This document shows positions 1-8,445 of a stretch of 64,000 nt of DNA, piece by piece (the stretch's first letter is position 1; every line of letters starts with the position of its first letter). The notes under the pieces were generated by a model. It saw only the letters and a program-made list of their open reading frames with translations, searched no databases and was not told the DNA's origin. The stretch comes from Clostridia bacterium (GTDB taxonomy: Bacteria; Bacillota; Clostridia; Christensenellales; CAG-917), in contig JAFZVB010000018.1 in NCBI GenBank assembly GCA_017618055.1, forward strand, positions 22,181-86,180. The letters run 5' to 3'. Made by a program: the position numbers and the translations under genes.

Positions 1-106
1 TTAATTGCCTATATTAACCAGTTTTATAAAATAAATCCGGACAATATAAAAATTTTCTCTCTTTACACGTTGGGCGTATACGTGATAAACTAATATTCCG
101 TACTAT

Positions 107-140
107 GTAGTTATAACTACGTGTATGTGCATTATACGTA
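107..140. promoter_or_regulatory. Palindromic leader of the pilus operon
   Basis: The 5' region of the pilus operon has a perfect 14-bp palindrome, GTAGTTATAACTAC (107-120). Next comes an imperfect inverted repeat, TACGTGTA (118-125) against TATACGTA (133-140). Between them lies the 12-mer TGTATGTGCATT (122-133), which recurs exactly in the leader of the large LRR gene at 18517. The Shine-Dalgarno AAGGAG (140-145) follows. It could be an operator or an RNA hairpin. I could not find a convincing -35/-10 pair in bases 1-106. Confidence 0.4.
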
Positions 141-151
141 AGGAGAAAAGT

Positions 152-2275
152 ATGAAGAAAAGAAAGTTATTCATAATTCTTCTATTACTGGATATCATTG
201 CGATTACCCTTATTGTTTGTAATGCAAAATTTGATATTTTTCATAAGGCCATAGCAAAGATTAATGCTATGATACATCCTGCCCAAGAGTATAATATTAC
301 TCCTCATGACAAACAAAAACCATCTCCTATTGACCCTGATGAGCCTGTAGATCCAGGTGAGCCAGATGAACCTGTAATAATTATTAACTACCCACTAGAA
401 GTTACTTTTGACACAATGGGTGGCACAACTACAGATGAAACCTCTTTCTTCTTGGATGGAGTGGAGAAAACTATTGATGATTTAGTATATCCAAATTGTG
501 ATTATCTAGAATATGAATTCATAGAATGGGAAAAGAATGAATACGTTAAGATGGAAGGTGATGATGTTATCTTTGTTTGGGAGTTCGTTGCTTCTTGGGA
601 ATATAGCCCACTTACTTACTATACAAAACTTCTTTCTGTATCCAATTTTAATTTACAAGGTTCTAAGTATTGCAGAGAGATAGGGAAGGATACTACATCT
701 TGCGAGATATTATCCAATTTCAAATATAGAAACAATGTTGCAATTGCTAAACTTTATTCAAATAGCGCTTGTACAGATGAAGTAACAGAATCTGAAGTAG
801 CAATTAATCCAGGAGAGAATAGTTTCTGGGTTAAGATAGATGCTGGTGTACATGGTTCTGAAGTTTGGGAAGTGGAAGTATATAGAGTTATTGAGTATAG
901 TGTTTCCTTTACAGTTAGTGGTGTTATGGATGAAATACCAGGACTAGAAGGTTTTGTTGTAAAACAAAGAGACAGGGCAACATTATCTAGAATTTCTTCT
1001 TTATTAAGAAAACCAGGATACACATTTACACCTAGTGTAAGCTTGAACACCGTTATAGATAGAGATATGGAAGTAGATATCAATGTCTCATATACAACAT
1101 TCCACGTTAATTATTTAGATACAAAGGGAGTTGCGCATACTAATACGACATCCTTTACAATGAATGACGAATTTGAATTAACTCCAATTGAAAAAGAAGG
1201 CTATATCTTTAATGGTTGGTATTTAGGAGATGAAGAAATTACTAAGGTTGATGTTGGCACTACAAGCAATCTAGACATAACCGCAAACTGGACAATTATT
1301 GTGTATACAATAACCTATGATTTGTCAGGTGGCGAAGCAGAGAATGTTGAGAGTTATACAGTAGAAGATAGTGTTACATTAAATAAGCCAACAAGAAAAG
1401 GATTTGTATTCAATTCATGGAATGTATTTGATAAAGATGATAATCCATTAGCATATGATCCATCCTTTGGATACAAACAAGATATTAAGGTAGTTGCAAC
1501 ATATAACGAAGCATTAACATCTGCATTCTTTGGTAAGTATCCACAAGAGGTTGTTACAGATGCAGAATTAATTGCAAGATTAGATGCAGTTACTCCTGTA
1601 GATGGTATTTATAAGTTGGATGGAAATGAGTACATCTTAGAAATGGCAAATGGATTTATAGATGGAATTAAGTTTAGAGATGGTACAAGTGTTGTAAACG
1701 GACAAAACTACTACTTCAAATTAGCTCCAGTTGAATGGGTAGAATTATATTCTAACGACAATGAATATACACTAATGTCCAAATATGTATTAGATGCAAA
1801 TAGGTTTGATGAATTCACAAATATTTATTATTTTGCAGAAATTTCAACTTATGTTGAAAATATGAAAGATAAAATGTTTGGAGAAGAGGAATTGTTCAAC
1901 CTAGTTCAATCTAATATAAGCAATGCATATGAAACAGTAAACCAAAATCCAGATTCATTCACAAATGTAGAAGAATGGGATTATTTGGATTTAGAAGGTT
2001 ATGTATATATCCCATCATATCAAGAAATTCTAACATATATGGCAGAAGCAGATACATTGGTTACAGATTATGCAATTGCAAAGGGTTGTTTATTTAATCC
2101 TATAAACTACAAAGCATTCTATTTCTACCGCTCACCATATGCAGAATCTAGACAACATTATGTTGCAGGATACAATGCTAGTGGTGAAGGTACTTCAGAT
2201 GGATGCTTAGATATAAACACAGTATATGGCTTAAGAGTTATGGTTTGTGTTGAAAGTGGAGAGAAAACAGAATGA
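152..2275 (+). CDS. Membrane-anchored InlB-repeat/DUF6273-like surface protein, first gene of the pilus operon
   Basis: A 707-residue secreted or anchored protein. It starts MKKRKLF with one hydrophobic helix (about residues 6-26), then a Pro/Asp/Glu linker (DPDEPVDPGEPDEP, about 60-75). The middle has beta-rich modules including InlB B-type (Listeria-Bacteroides) repeats ending in GYIFNGWY and GFVFNSWN (about 310-460). The C-terminal 240 residues (from FFGKYPQEV) read like DUF6273, with LSKYVLD-like (MSKYVLD) and FYRSPYA motifs. I chose the ATG at 152, not the in-frame ATG at 125, because AAGGAG at 140-145 sits at ideal spacing. Its stop overlaps the next prepilin start (ATGA), so the two are translationally coupled. 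Position suggests a pilus-associated adhesin; that role is inferred. Confidence 0.75.
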   Translation: MKKRKLFIILLLLDIIAITLIVCNAKFDIFHKAIAKINAMIHPAQEYNITPHDKQKPSPIDPDEPVDPGEPDEPVIIINYPLEVTFDTMGGTTTDETSFFLDGVEKTIDDLVYPNCDYLEYEFIEWEKNEYVKMEGDDVIFVWEFVASWEYSPLTYYTKLLSVSNFNLQGSKYCREIGKDTTSCEILSNFKYRNNVAIAKLYSNSACTDEVTESEVAINPGENSFWVKIDAGVHGSEVWEVEVYRVIEYSVSFTVSGVMDEIPGLEGFVVKQRDRATLSRISSLLRKPGYTFTPSVSLNTVIDRDMEVDINVSYTTFHVNYLDTKGVAHTNTTSFTMNDEFELTPIEKEGYIFNGWYLGDEEITKVDVGTTSNLDITANWTIIVYTITYDLSGGEAENVESYTVEDSVTLNKPTRKGFVFNSWNVFDKDDNPLAYDPSFGYKQDIKVVATYNEALTSAFFGKYPQEVVTDAELIARLDAVTPVDGIYKLDGNEYILEMANGFIDGIKFRDGTSVVNGQNYYFKLAPVEWVELYSNDNEYTLMSKYVLDANRFDEFTNIYYFAEISTYVENMKDKMFGEEELFNLVQSNISNAYETVNQNPDSFTNVEEWDYLDLEGYVYIPSYQEILTYMAEADTLVTDYAIAKGCLFNPINYKAFYFYRSPYAESRQHYVAGYNASGEGTSDGCLDINTVYGLRVMVCVESGEKTE

Positions 2276-2679
2276 GAAAGAGGAAGGCATTTACACTAGT
2301 TGAATTACTGGTTGCAATGGCTATTTCTTCGGTGTTAATAGCAACGGTTGCCGTATCCTTGTTCTTCGTTCTAAAAACAAGCAACAATGTGCAAGATAGT
2401 GCAGATATGAACTACAAAGCTAGAACAGTTAGAGACTACATATTATCTGATACTATCCGTCCAGATATAACAACAACATATGAGTTTTCTTATGATACTA
2501 ATGCTAAAGCATTAAAAGATGTTGAAAAGGATAAAGTTATAGTTTCTGGTGCATTGTTTATGAAAGTAACATTCACAGAAAATGGAGATGGATTCATTGT
2601 ATGTGATATAGAGTACAAAGCAAATGAGAGCAAAGAAACAAATGATGTACTTTCGTTTGTTGTTAAAAAAGCAGAATAG
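2272..2679 (+). CDS. Minor type IV prepilin-like protein
   Basis: 135 residues. The N-terminus MRKRKAFTLVELLVAMAISS is a classical class III (type IV pilin) signal: a short basic leader, then F-T-L-V-E with Glu at +5 and a hydrophobic helix of about 20 residues. The prepilin peptidase at 4092 should cleave before the Phe. The globular part is short and beta-rich with no recognisable domain. The ATG overlaps the stop of the upstream surface-protein gene. The size and short leader fit a minor (GspH/I/J-like) pseudopilin, not the major subunit. Confidence 0.85.
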   Translation: MRKRKAFTLVELLVAMAISSVLIATVAVSLFFVLKTSNNVQDSADMNYKARTVRDYILSDTIRPDITTTYEFSYDTNAKALKDVEKDKVIVSGALFMKVTFTENGDGFIVCDIEYKANESKETNDVLSFVVKKAE

Positions 2680-2699
2680 AACATATTGGGAGAAAGAAT

Positions 2700-3530
2700 A
2701 TGTCTGAGAAAATAGAAGAAAATAACAGTGTAGAAAACTTCTCTGTAAACGGAGCAGATAGTGTTGCTATAGTTTATTCAAATACAGCAAAGCCTGGATT
2801 TGAAATAATATATTTCAATGCACAAAAGAAAGAGATTGGTTTTAAGAAAGTAAAATTGGATGCAGATCAGATTGTGGATGGTTTGCCAATCCCAACATTA
2901 AACCTTGAATCTATGTTAAAGCAATATATTCCAGTACAAGTTAAGAGTGTGGATGTATTGTTAGATTCAGATAGCATCTTTAAGGTAACCAACGTTTATC
3001 CTAAGATTAACTTCTTTAAGTTGTCTCAAGTATATGCGCAAGACATGAAAGAGGCACATGGAGATGTAAAGGATAAGTTTAAGACTTTCTCACAACAATA
3101 TAAGAATTATATTGGTATTATTATCTACACATATTTCATCCCAGAACATCTATATAACTTTGGAATTAAACTTGCAAGAAGTCTAAATATAAAACTTGGC
3201 AAGATAGACCTATATGCTAAATTCATTATGCAAAATGTTCATAAGACTTATGGTGGAGACTTTATCTATCTTTATGGACACGAAGACCAAATAACATTAG
3301 TTATTTCATATGGTGGTACGTTGTCTGGATTTGTAACCTTTGATGGTACAAATAAAGAGAAAGTAGACGAGATGATTCATTGCTATGGAATTAAACATTT
3401 CTATGAACTTGAGAAGACATCCATAAGAACAGCATTCACAAATGTAGATGAATTGAGTAGCAAGGTTATAACAATAGAGAAGAAAGGGCTGCAGTTAGAT
3501 GAAACTGTAATCGGAGGGTTAAAGAAGTGA
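2700..3530 (+). CDS. Pilus-operon protein of unknown function at the PilM position
   Basis: 276 residues with no signal peptide or membrane helix, so probably cytoplasmic. It lies between two prepilin genes, where other systems carry pilM (an actin-like scaffold). Features compatible with that fold are the central NFGIKLARSLNIKLGKIDLYAKF stretch (as in the ancillary helix region of PilM) and a beta segment, YLYGHEDQITLVISYGG. I cannot point to a clear nucleotide-binding signature, and no PilN or PilO partners follow. The start ATG at 2700 has GGGAGAAAG just upstream. The 3' end overlaps the GTG of the next gene (GTGA). Calling it PilM-like is inference. Confidence 0.5.
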   Translation: MSEKIEENNSVENFSVNGADSVAIVYSNTAKPGFEIIYFNAQKKEIGFKKVKLDADQIVDGLPIPTLNLESMLKQYIPVQVKSVDVLLDSDSIFKVTNVYPKINFFKLSQVYAQDMKEAHGDVKDKFKTFSQQYKNYIGIIIYTYFIPEHLYNFGIKLARSLNIKLGKIDLYAKFIMQNVHKTYGGDFIYLYGHEDQITLVISYGGTLSGFVTFDGTNKEKVDEMIHCYGIKHFYELEKTSIRTAFTNVDELSSKVITIEKKGLQLDETVIGGLKK

Positions 3531-3925
3531 GAAGAAAGGCATTCACTTTAGTTGAAGTCATGGTGGCATTGGCTGTCTTTGCAATAGTAATCGTTGGGGT
3601 TACTACTACAGTCATATTTGTCACTAGGATGGAAAAGAGAAGTGAGTATTTTTCTCATTTTGAAACCATTTGTCTAGATATAGACAAGTATTCAGATGAA
3701 TATGGGAGAGACTGGGATTTACATTACTACGGAGAAAAGAATGACGAAGCAACAATTTATTATTCTTCCTCTTACGACATAGTACCAACACAAGAAGAGT
3801 CCAAGTTTACTCTTACATATAACTACAACGGTTCCAACCAACTAGTTATAAATGTTGTTGAGAACGGAAAGAGCAAAAAAATCATAGAAGATCTCAACTA
3901 TGGAGGTAGGAGATATGCGCCATAA
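3527..3925 (+). CDS. Minor type IV prepilin-like protein
   Basis: 132 residues starting at a GTG (3527) preceded by GGAGGG (3513-3518). The N-terminus MRRKAFTLVEVMVALAVFAIVIVG is a canonical prepilin leader plus hydrophobic helix, and PilD should cleave it after Ala. The rest (about 35-132) is a small soluble domain. The start overlaps the stop of the PilM-position gene, and the 3' end overlaps the reading frame leading into the next mini-pilin, so this part of the operon is tightly coupled. FTLVEVMVALAVF resembles the GspI/PilV type of minor pilin. Confidence 0.85.
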   Translation: MRRKAFTLVEVMVALAVFAIVIVGVTTTVIFVTRMEKRSEYFSHFETICLDIDKYSDEYGRDWDLHYYGEKNDEATIYYSSSYDIVPTQEESKFTLTYNYNGSNQLVINVVENGKSKKIIEDLNYGGRRYAP

Positions 3926-4082
3926 TAAAGCAAGAAAAGGTCATGTTTTAGCATACGTCATAGTTGCAGTTGCTGTAATATCGGTAGTGCTTGCTACAAC
4001 AGTTACTTTGATAGCAAAGTATTCTAGAAAGCTAACACAGCAAGCAACCCAATTAGAGCAGGTAGTCTATGATAACGAATAA
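3915..4082 (+). CDS. 55-residue PilX-like membrane peptide
   Basis: A very short gene whose product has a basic N-terminus (MRHNKARKGHVLA), one hydrophobic helix (about 13-35) and a Gln/Glu-rich amphipathic tail. I chose the ATG at 3915 over the upstream in-frame ATG at 3900 because GGAGGTAGG (3902-3910) is correctly placed only for 3915. The KGHVLAYVIVAV segment resembles the QRG-A-x-x-x leader of PilX/GspK-type minor pilins, which lack the FTLVE Glu. It has no globular head. It lies between a minor prepilin and the prepilin peptidase. The function is inferred from location. Confidence 0.65.
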   Translation: MRHNKARKGHVLAYVIVAVAVISVVLATTVTLIAKYSRKLTQQATQLEQVVYDNE

Positions 4083-4091
4083 GGGGATGAT

Positions 4092-4871
4092 ATGGTACTA
4101 ACAATTCTCTTGGGTGTATTATTCACATTGTTGGGCTTTGTATTTGCCAGTTTCTTTGGAGTGGTAATATGCAGAGTTCCAAATGGAGAGAGCATTGTTA
4201 AACCAGCTTCACACTGTGATAGTTGTGGACACGTCCTTAAATGGTATGAAAACATTCCAATACTTAGTTACATTTTCTTGGGTGGAAAGTGTAAAGAGTG
4301 TAAGGCAAGGATACCAGTATTCTTCTTTATCTACGAGATACTTGGAGGACTAACAATATGTCTTGCTTACGTACAGTTTGGATTGAGTATAAATTTCTTA
4401 TTCGCTAGTTTAATAACACTAATCCTGTTGTTAATTGGTGGATATGATTATAAAACCAACACAATACTAGATATCTTCTGGATTATCTTTTTAGCACTAA
4501 CGATTGGTTGGTTTGTGTACAGAATAGTGGTGTTGAACCATGTATGGTGGCATTACTTGGTTGGTGCAGCTGCTCTTGGTGGATTCTTCTTGCTTATAAA
4601 GGTAGTGTTCTATCTTATAAAGAAAGTGGATGTACTGGGAACAGGAGATGTAATATTCATGGCTGTGGCTGGATTACTGCTTGGATACAAGACAATACTT
4701 ATAGCTGTGGTAGTTGCATCTATAGTGGGATGTATCATTGAGTTGAGCCTCATTGCTGCAAAGAAGAAAGACAGAGAAAGTCCTATACCATTCTGCCCAT
4801 ATTTAGCACTTGGTGTGTTTGTGGCAATGGTATACGGAGAAAGCATAGTAAATCTAATAATAGGAGGATAG
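4092..4871 (+). CDS. pilD: Prepilin peptidase / N-methyltransferase (type IV leader peptidase)
   Basis: 259-residue polytopic membrane aspartyl protease that removes prepilin leaders and methylates the new N-terminal Phe. The N-terminal cytoplasmic domain has the zinc tetracysteine of bifunctional enzymes (C42-x2-C45 and C67-x2-C70), with the conserved NIPILSYIFLGGKC stretch between. The two catalytic Asp motifs are present: D119 in GGYDYKTNTILD and D186 in GTGDV. About eight hydrophobic segments and near-family length (about 250-290) indicate an intact enzyme. AAGGGGA at 4081-4087 sets the ATG. It serves the prepilins on both sides of it. Confidence 0.95.
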   Translation: MVLTILLGVLFTLLGFVFASFFGVVICRVPNGESIVKPASHCDSCGHVLKWYENIPILSYIFLGGKCKECKARIPVFFFIYEILGGLTICLAYVQFGLSINFLFASLITLILLLIGGYDYKTNTILDIFWIIFLALTIGWFVYRIVVLNHVWWHYLVGAAALGGFFLLIKVVFYLIKKVDVLGTGDVIFMAVAGLLLGYKTILIAVVVASIVGCIIELSLIAAKKKDRESPIPFCPYLALGVFVAMVYGESIVNLIIGG

Positions 4872-4874
4872 TGG

Positions 4875-6080
4875 ATGGCTTTATTTTCGTGCAAAGTTAT
4901 TAACGAAGTAGGAAAAGAAGAGAAGCGTATACAAGAAGCTAATGACGAGAAAAGTCTACGTGTTATTTTAAAAGAGCAAAATCTTGTTCTAGTTAAAGCA
5001 ACTAAGCTTAAAGAAAAACAACCAAATCTTTTCTTAGCTGTATCATCTAGAGTTAAACCTCAAGAAGTTATCTTATTCTTGAGACAATTCTCCGTTATGA
5101 TCAACTCATCCACATCTATTTCGGATGCACTTAATGCATTGAAACAACAGAACTATTCCAAACCATTTAAGAAGGTATTAATGGACGTACACAATAGTGT
5201 ATTAAGTGGTATGTTACTTTCTGAGGCATTTGAAAAACACCCAGAAGTGTTCCCTTCTTTCTTTGTAGAGATGGTTGCAATTGGTGAAGTTTCTTCAAGT
5301 TTGGATAGTGTCTTAAAGTCTATGGCAGACTATTATGAAAGCAACCAAAGAATGAAGAAGAAGAGTAGAACAGCAATGGTATATCCAATCATGCTATTTG
5401 TAATGCTCTTTGTTGTTGTAGTTTTCTTATCCTTTGTAATTCTTCCTCAGTTTGCAGATATGTTCGCAGCATTTGATGGAACTGTACCTAAGATTACTGT
5501 AGCTGTACTCGCAATATCCGAATTCATACGAAATAATATTCTGTATTTGATAACTGGAATATTTGGTGGTGTATTACTTATCTTATTATTCTTCACAACA
5601 CCACCAGGACAAAGAGTACTAGACTGGTTAAAGATCTATACACCAATTATTGGAAGGGTTAACAAGGCAATTATTACGGCAAGGTTTACAAGAGCATTCA
5701 TCATTCTTCTAAGAAGTGGCATGAACATAACAGACTGTATGGATAACCTTAAGAGAATACTTGGAAACAGTTTCTACCAAGACAAATTCCAGTATGCAAT
5801 AGATGAAGTAAAGAGAGGCAAAAAGATAGCAGAGTCTATAGAAAGAACGGGCTTATTCCCAAAGATGCTTACAGAAATGATAGCAGTTGGTGAAAAGAGT
5901 GGCAATTTAGATGAAGTGTTAGAATCCACTGCATTGTTCTATGACACACAAGTTGAATCTGCTATTTCTAAAGCAACAGCAGCACTAGAACCAACAATGA
6001 TTATCTTGCTTGGTGCTGTAGTTGCATTGGTATTACTCTCCGTTTACTTACCAATGATAGACATGTATAACACAATTTAG
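4875..6080 (+). CDS. pilC: Type IV pilus inner-membrane platform protein (GspF/PilC family)
   Basis: 401 residues with the family arrangement: a short N-terminal region, two GspF domains (about 65-190 and 270-395), and three hydrophobic segments (about 165-190, 215-240, 372-398). Family hallmarks visible are FLRQFSVMINSS, GEVSSSLDSVL, the repeated form GEKSGNLDEVL, and a C-terminal LEPTMIILLGAVVALVLLSVYLPM. It couples rotation of the PilB hexamer to pilin insertion. It follows pilD by 3 bp and precedes pilB by 11 bp, within the same operon. Confidence 0.93.
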   Translation: MALFSCKVINEVGKEEKRIQEANDEKSLRVILKEQNLVLVKATKLKEKQPNLFLAVSSRVKPQEVILFLRQFSVMINSSTSISDALNALKQQNYSKPFKKVLMDVHNSVLSGMLLSEAFEKHPEVFPSFFVEMVAIGEVSSSLDSVLKSMADYYESNQRMKKKSRTAMVYPIMLFVMLFVVVVFLSFVILPQFADMFAAFDGTVPKITVAVLAISEFIRNNILYLITGIFGGVLLILLFFTTPPGQRVLDWLKIYTPIIGRVNKAIITARFTRAFIILLRSGMNITDCMDNLKRILGNSFYQDKFQYAIDEVKRGKKIAESIERTGLFPKMLTEMIAVGEKSGNLDEVLESTALFYDTQVESAISKATAALEPTMIILLGAVVALVLLSVYLPMIDMYNTI

Positions 6081-6091
6081 TGGAGGAATAA

Positions 6092-7795
6092 ATGGTTAAT
6101 TCAAGTTTAAAAGAATTTTTACTAACCAAGGGAGTAATTGAGGAAAGTGCTCTAGAAGAGGCTTATCAAGTTGCTCTTAAAAATGGGTCCTTACTATATA
6201 ACGAATTAGTAAGACTCAAGGTTATGGATGAGAAGGAGCTCTTTAAGTTACTTGCAGACTTCTTCAAGATGGATTATAAGTTTGCTCAATTATCCGAGCT
6301 CAACTTTGATCTTATTAGAAAGTTCCCTTTGGACAAGTTAGATGAATACAAGGCATTACCATTATATGAAGATGGAAATACAATAGTTTTTATTCTTTCA
6401 AATCCATTCAGGGTTGAAGAAGTTAAAGAATTCAGCAAATACACAAGCAAGAAGATTCAATGTGCTCTTATAGAGCAAACACAAATGGACTTGCTTATTA
6501 GATATGCAGACAACAAGATATTACAAGCAACGGCTCTTAATGATTTTATGTCCAATGACTCCACTAACGATATAACATCTACAGCAGACGGTCAATATAT
6601 AGTTGAAGCACCTATTATTAAACTTTGTGACTCTATTTTAAGAGATGCAGTTAATAGAGGAGCATCCGATATTCATATTGAACCATTTGAAGAAAAGGTA
6701 ACTATTAGATTTAGAATAGATGGAAAGTTACAAATAATTGATGAAATTCAACAAGCATATTACCAATCCATCCTTGCTAGATTTAAGATTATGGCAGAGA
6801 TGAATATTGCAGAAAGAAGAGTACCACAAGATGGAAAGATTACTCTTGAAATAGGGGAGAAAAAATTTGACTTCCGTGTATCTACAATTCCAACGCTATT
6901 TGGAGAGAAGATGGTTATCCGTATTTATGACGTAACTCTTACATCATCATCCCTTGCAAATCTTGGTATGTCTGATGTCCAAGAAAAGTTAGTTTTAGAG
7001 ATGATACACCGTCCACATGGGATACTTCTTTTAACTGGGCCAACAGGAAGTGGAAAGTCTACATCCTTATATACCTTCTTGAGATATTTAAACAATGCAG
7101 ACACAAACATCATTACAGTTGAAGATCCTGTTGAAAACCAAATAGATGGTATTAACCAAGTACAAGTTAATCCAAAGGCAAACTTAACATTTGCTTCTGC
7201 ATTACGTTCCATTTTAAGACAAGACCCCAACATCATAATGATTGGTGAAATAAGAGACGAAGAGACAGTTCAAATTGCTACAAGAGCAGCTATTACAGGA
7301 CACTTGGTATTATCTACAATTCACGCCAACAATTCATGTGGTGTTGTTACACGTTTAATTAATATGGGAATACCACAATACTTAGTTGCAGACTCACTCC
7401 TTGGTGTTATATCTCAAAGACTTGTTAGAAAACTTTGTCCGGAGTGTAAGAAGGAGCATGAAACAACAAAGGCTGAAATGGCTATGTTAGGAATTAATAA
7501 GCCAGCAAAGATATATGAACCATGCGGATGCCAAGCTTGTAATTATACAGGGTACAGTGGCCGTACTGGTGTATTTGAATTGCTTGTATGTAATCCTAAG
7601 ATAAGAGAAACAATTATGTCTCCTAACTTTACTAGTGAGCTCCTTGAAAAAGAAGCAAACATACCAAGCATTTTAGTACATGCAAGAGATAGGGTACTTA
7701 ATGGTATTACATCTATGGATGAATACAAAGAGATTAGTGATTACATTGATACAAGTGCACTTGAAGAAGAAGTTGAGAGGGATCAAAACAAATGA
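6092..7795 (+). CDS. pilB: Type IV pilus assembly ATPase (GspE/PilB family)
   Basis: 567 residues. An MshEN/GspE N-terminal domain (about 1-150) is followed by the secretion ATPase core: Walker A GPTGSGKST (about 316-324), VEDPVE Asp box, Walker B IIMIGEIRDEET (about 380-391) and His box GHLVLSTIHAN. The zinc tetracysteine of assembly ATPases is present (CPEC near 448 and CGCQAC near 478), followed by YSGRTGVFELL. The MshEN domain and zinc site favour an extension motor (PilB) over a retraction motor (PilT). No pilT follows; instead the stop overlaps a response-regulator gene (ATGA). Confidence 0.95.
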   Translation: MVNSSLKEFLLTKGVIEESALEEAYQVALKNGSLLYNELVRLKVMDEKELFKLLADFFKMDYKFAQLSELNFDLIRKFPLDKLDEYKALPLYEDGNTIVFILSNPFRVEEVKEFSKYTSKKIQCALIEQTQMDLLIRYADNKILQATALNDFMSNDSTNDITSTADGQYIVEAPIIKLCDSILRDAVNRGASDIHIEPFEEKVTIRFRIDGKLQIIDEIQQAYYQSILARFKIMAEMNIAERRVPQDGKITLEIGEKKFDFRVSTIPTLFGEKMVIRIYDVTLTSSSLANLGMSDVQEKLVLEMIHRPHGILLLTGPTGSGKSTSLYTFLRYLNNADTNIITVEDPVENQIDGINQVQVNPKANLTFASALRSILRQDPNIIMIGEIRDEETVQIATRAAITGHLVLSTIHANNSCGVVTRLINMGIPQYLVADSLLGVISQRLVRKLCPECKKEHETTKAEMAMLGINKPAKIYEPCGCQACNYTGYSGRTGVFELLVCNPKIRETIMSPNFTSELLEKEANIPSILVHARDRVLNGITSMDEYKEISDYIDTSALEEEVERDQNK

Positions 7796-8445
7796 GACTA
7801 TTAATAATAGATGACGATGAATCCATATTACAAAATCTTGTAAGTGATGTTAAAGCACTATATCCAGATTTGCATGTTATAGCATATAGTGACTATGACA
7901 AACTTATGGAGAACTTAGAACACATAGATTACCAATATGTTCTTTCAGATATATTCATTGGAAATACAAATGGGCTTGAGGTTCATAATACCATTTCCAA
8001 GGATGGAAAGATTCCTGTTGTTTATATGTCTGGAGCTGACCCATCTACATATGATGTATATGATGCACCACATGTTTACTTTCTATCAAAACCAATTGAA
8101 ATAGAGAAGTTGCAAAAAGCATTGGACAAGATGATTAACTATGACCAAATGCTAAAAATAAAGACAGCAGGAAAGGAAAGTTTTGTAAACCTAAATACAA
8201 TTATGTATTTAGAAAGTGACAAACGTATTGTTCATATTGTTACAACAACAAAGATTTACAATACCTATGCAAAGTTAGATGAATATGATTATCTCAAACT
8301 AAAAGGATTCGTCCGTATTGGAAAGAGTACTATTGTAAACAAGAGTTATATTCAGGGCAAAAAGAGAGATAGTGTAATTCTAACAAATGGAGAAGAAAAA
8401 ACTATTACAAGGAGATACCAAAAGGACATAGATGATAGTATCTAG
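7792..8445 (+). CDS. LytTR-family response regulator
   Basis: 217 residues. The N-terminal receiver has the acidic pocket DDD (7-9), phospho-acceptor D53 (VLSDIF) and K100 (FLSKP). The C-terminal about 100 residues are a LytTR DNA-binding domain (FVNLNTIMYLESDKRIVHI, then GFVRIGKSTIVNKSYI). Such regulators bind upstream of promoters as dimers. It overlaps pilB by 4 bp and the kinase gene by 14 bp, so pilus assembly genes and this two-component system are co-expressed. A likely target is the pilin promoter at 9753-9782, where a palindrome sits just upstream; that link is inference. Confidence 0.92.
   Translation: MRLLIIDDDESILQNLVSDVKALYPDLHVIAYSDYDKLMENLEHIDYQYVLSDIFIGNTNGLEVHNTISKDGKIPVVYMSGADPSTYDVYDAPHVYFLSKPIEIEKLQKALDKMINYDQMLKIKTAGKESFVNLNTIMYLESDKRIVHIVTTTKIYNTYAKLDEYDYLKLKGFVRIGKSTIVNKSYIQGKKRDSVILTNGEEKTITRRYQKDIDDSI

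Noticed and set aside
125..151. Upstream ATG for the first surface protein (MCIIRKEKS...)
   Set aside because: AAGGAG is correctly spaced only for ATG 152; the extra codons come from the leader.
6092..7795. PilT (retraction motor) identity for the ATPase
   Set aside because: The MshEN N-terminal domain and zinc tetracysteine are typical of assembly ATPases (PilB/GspE).
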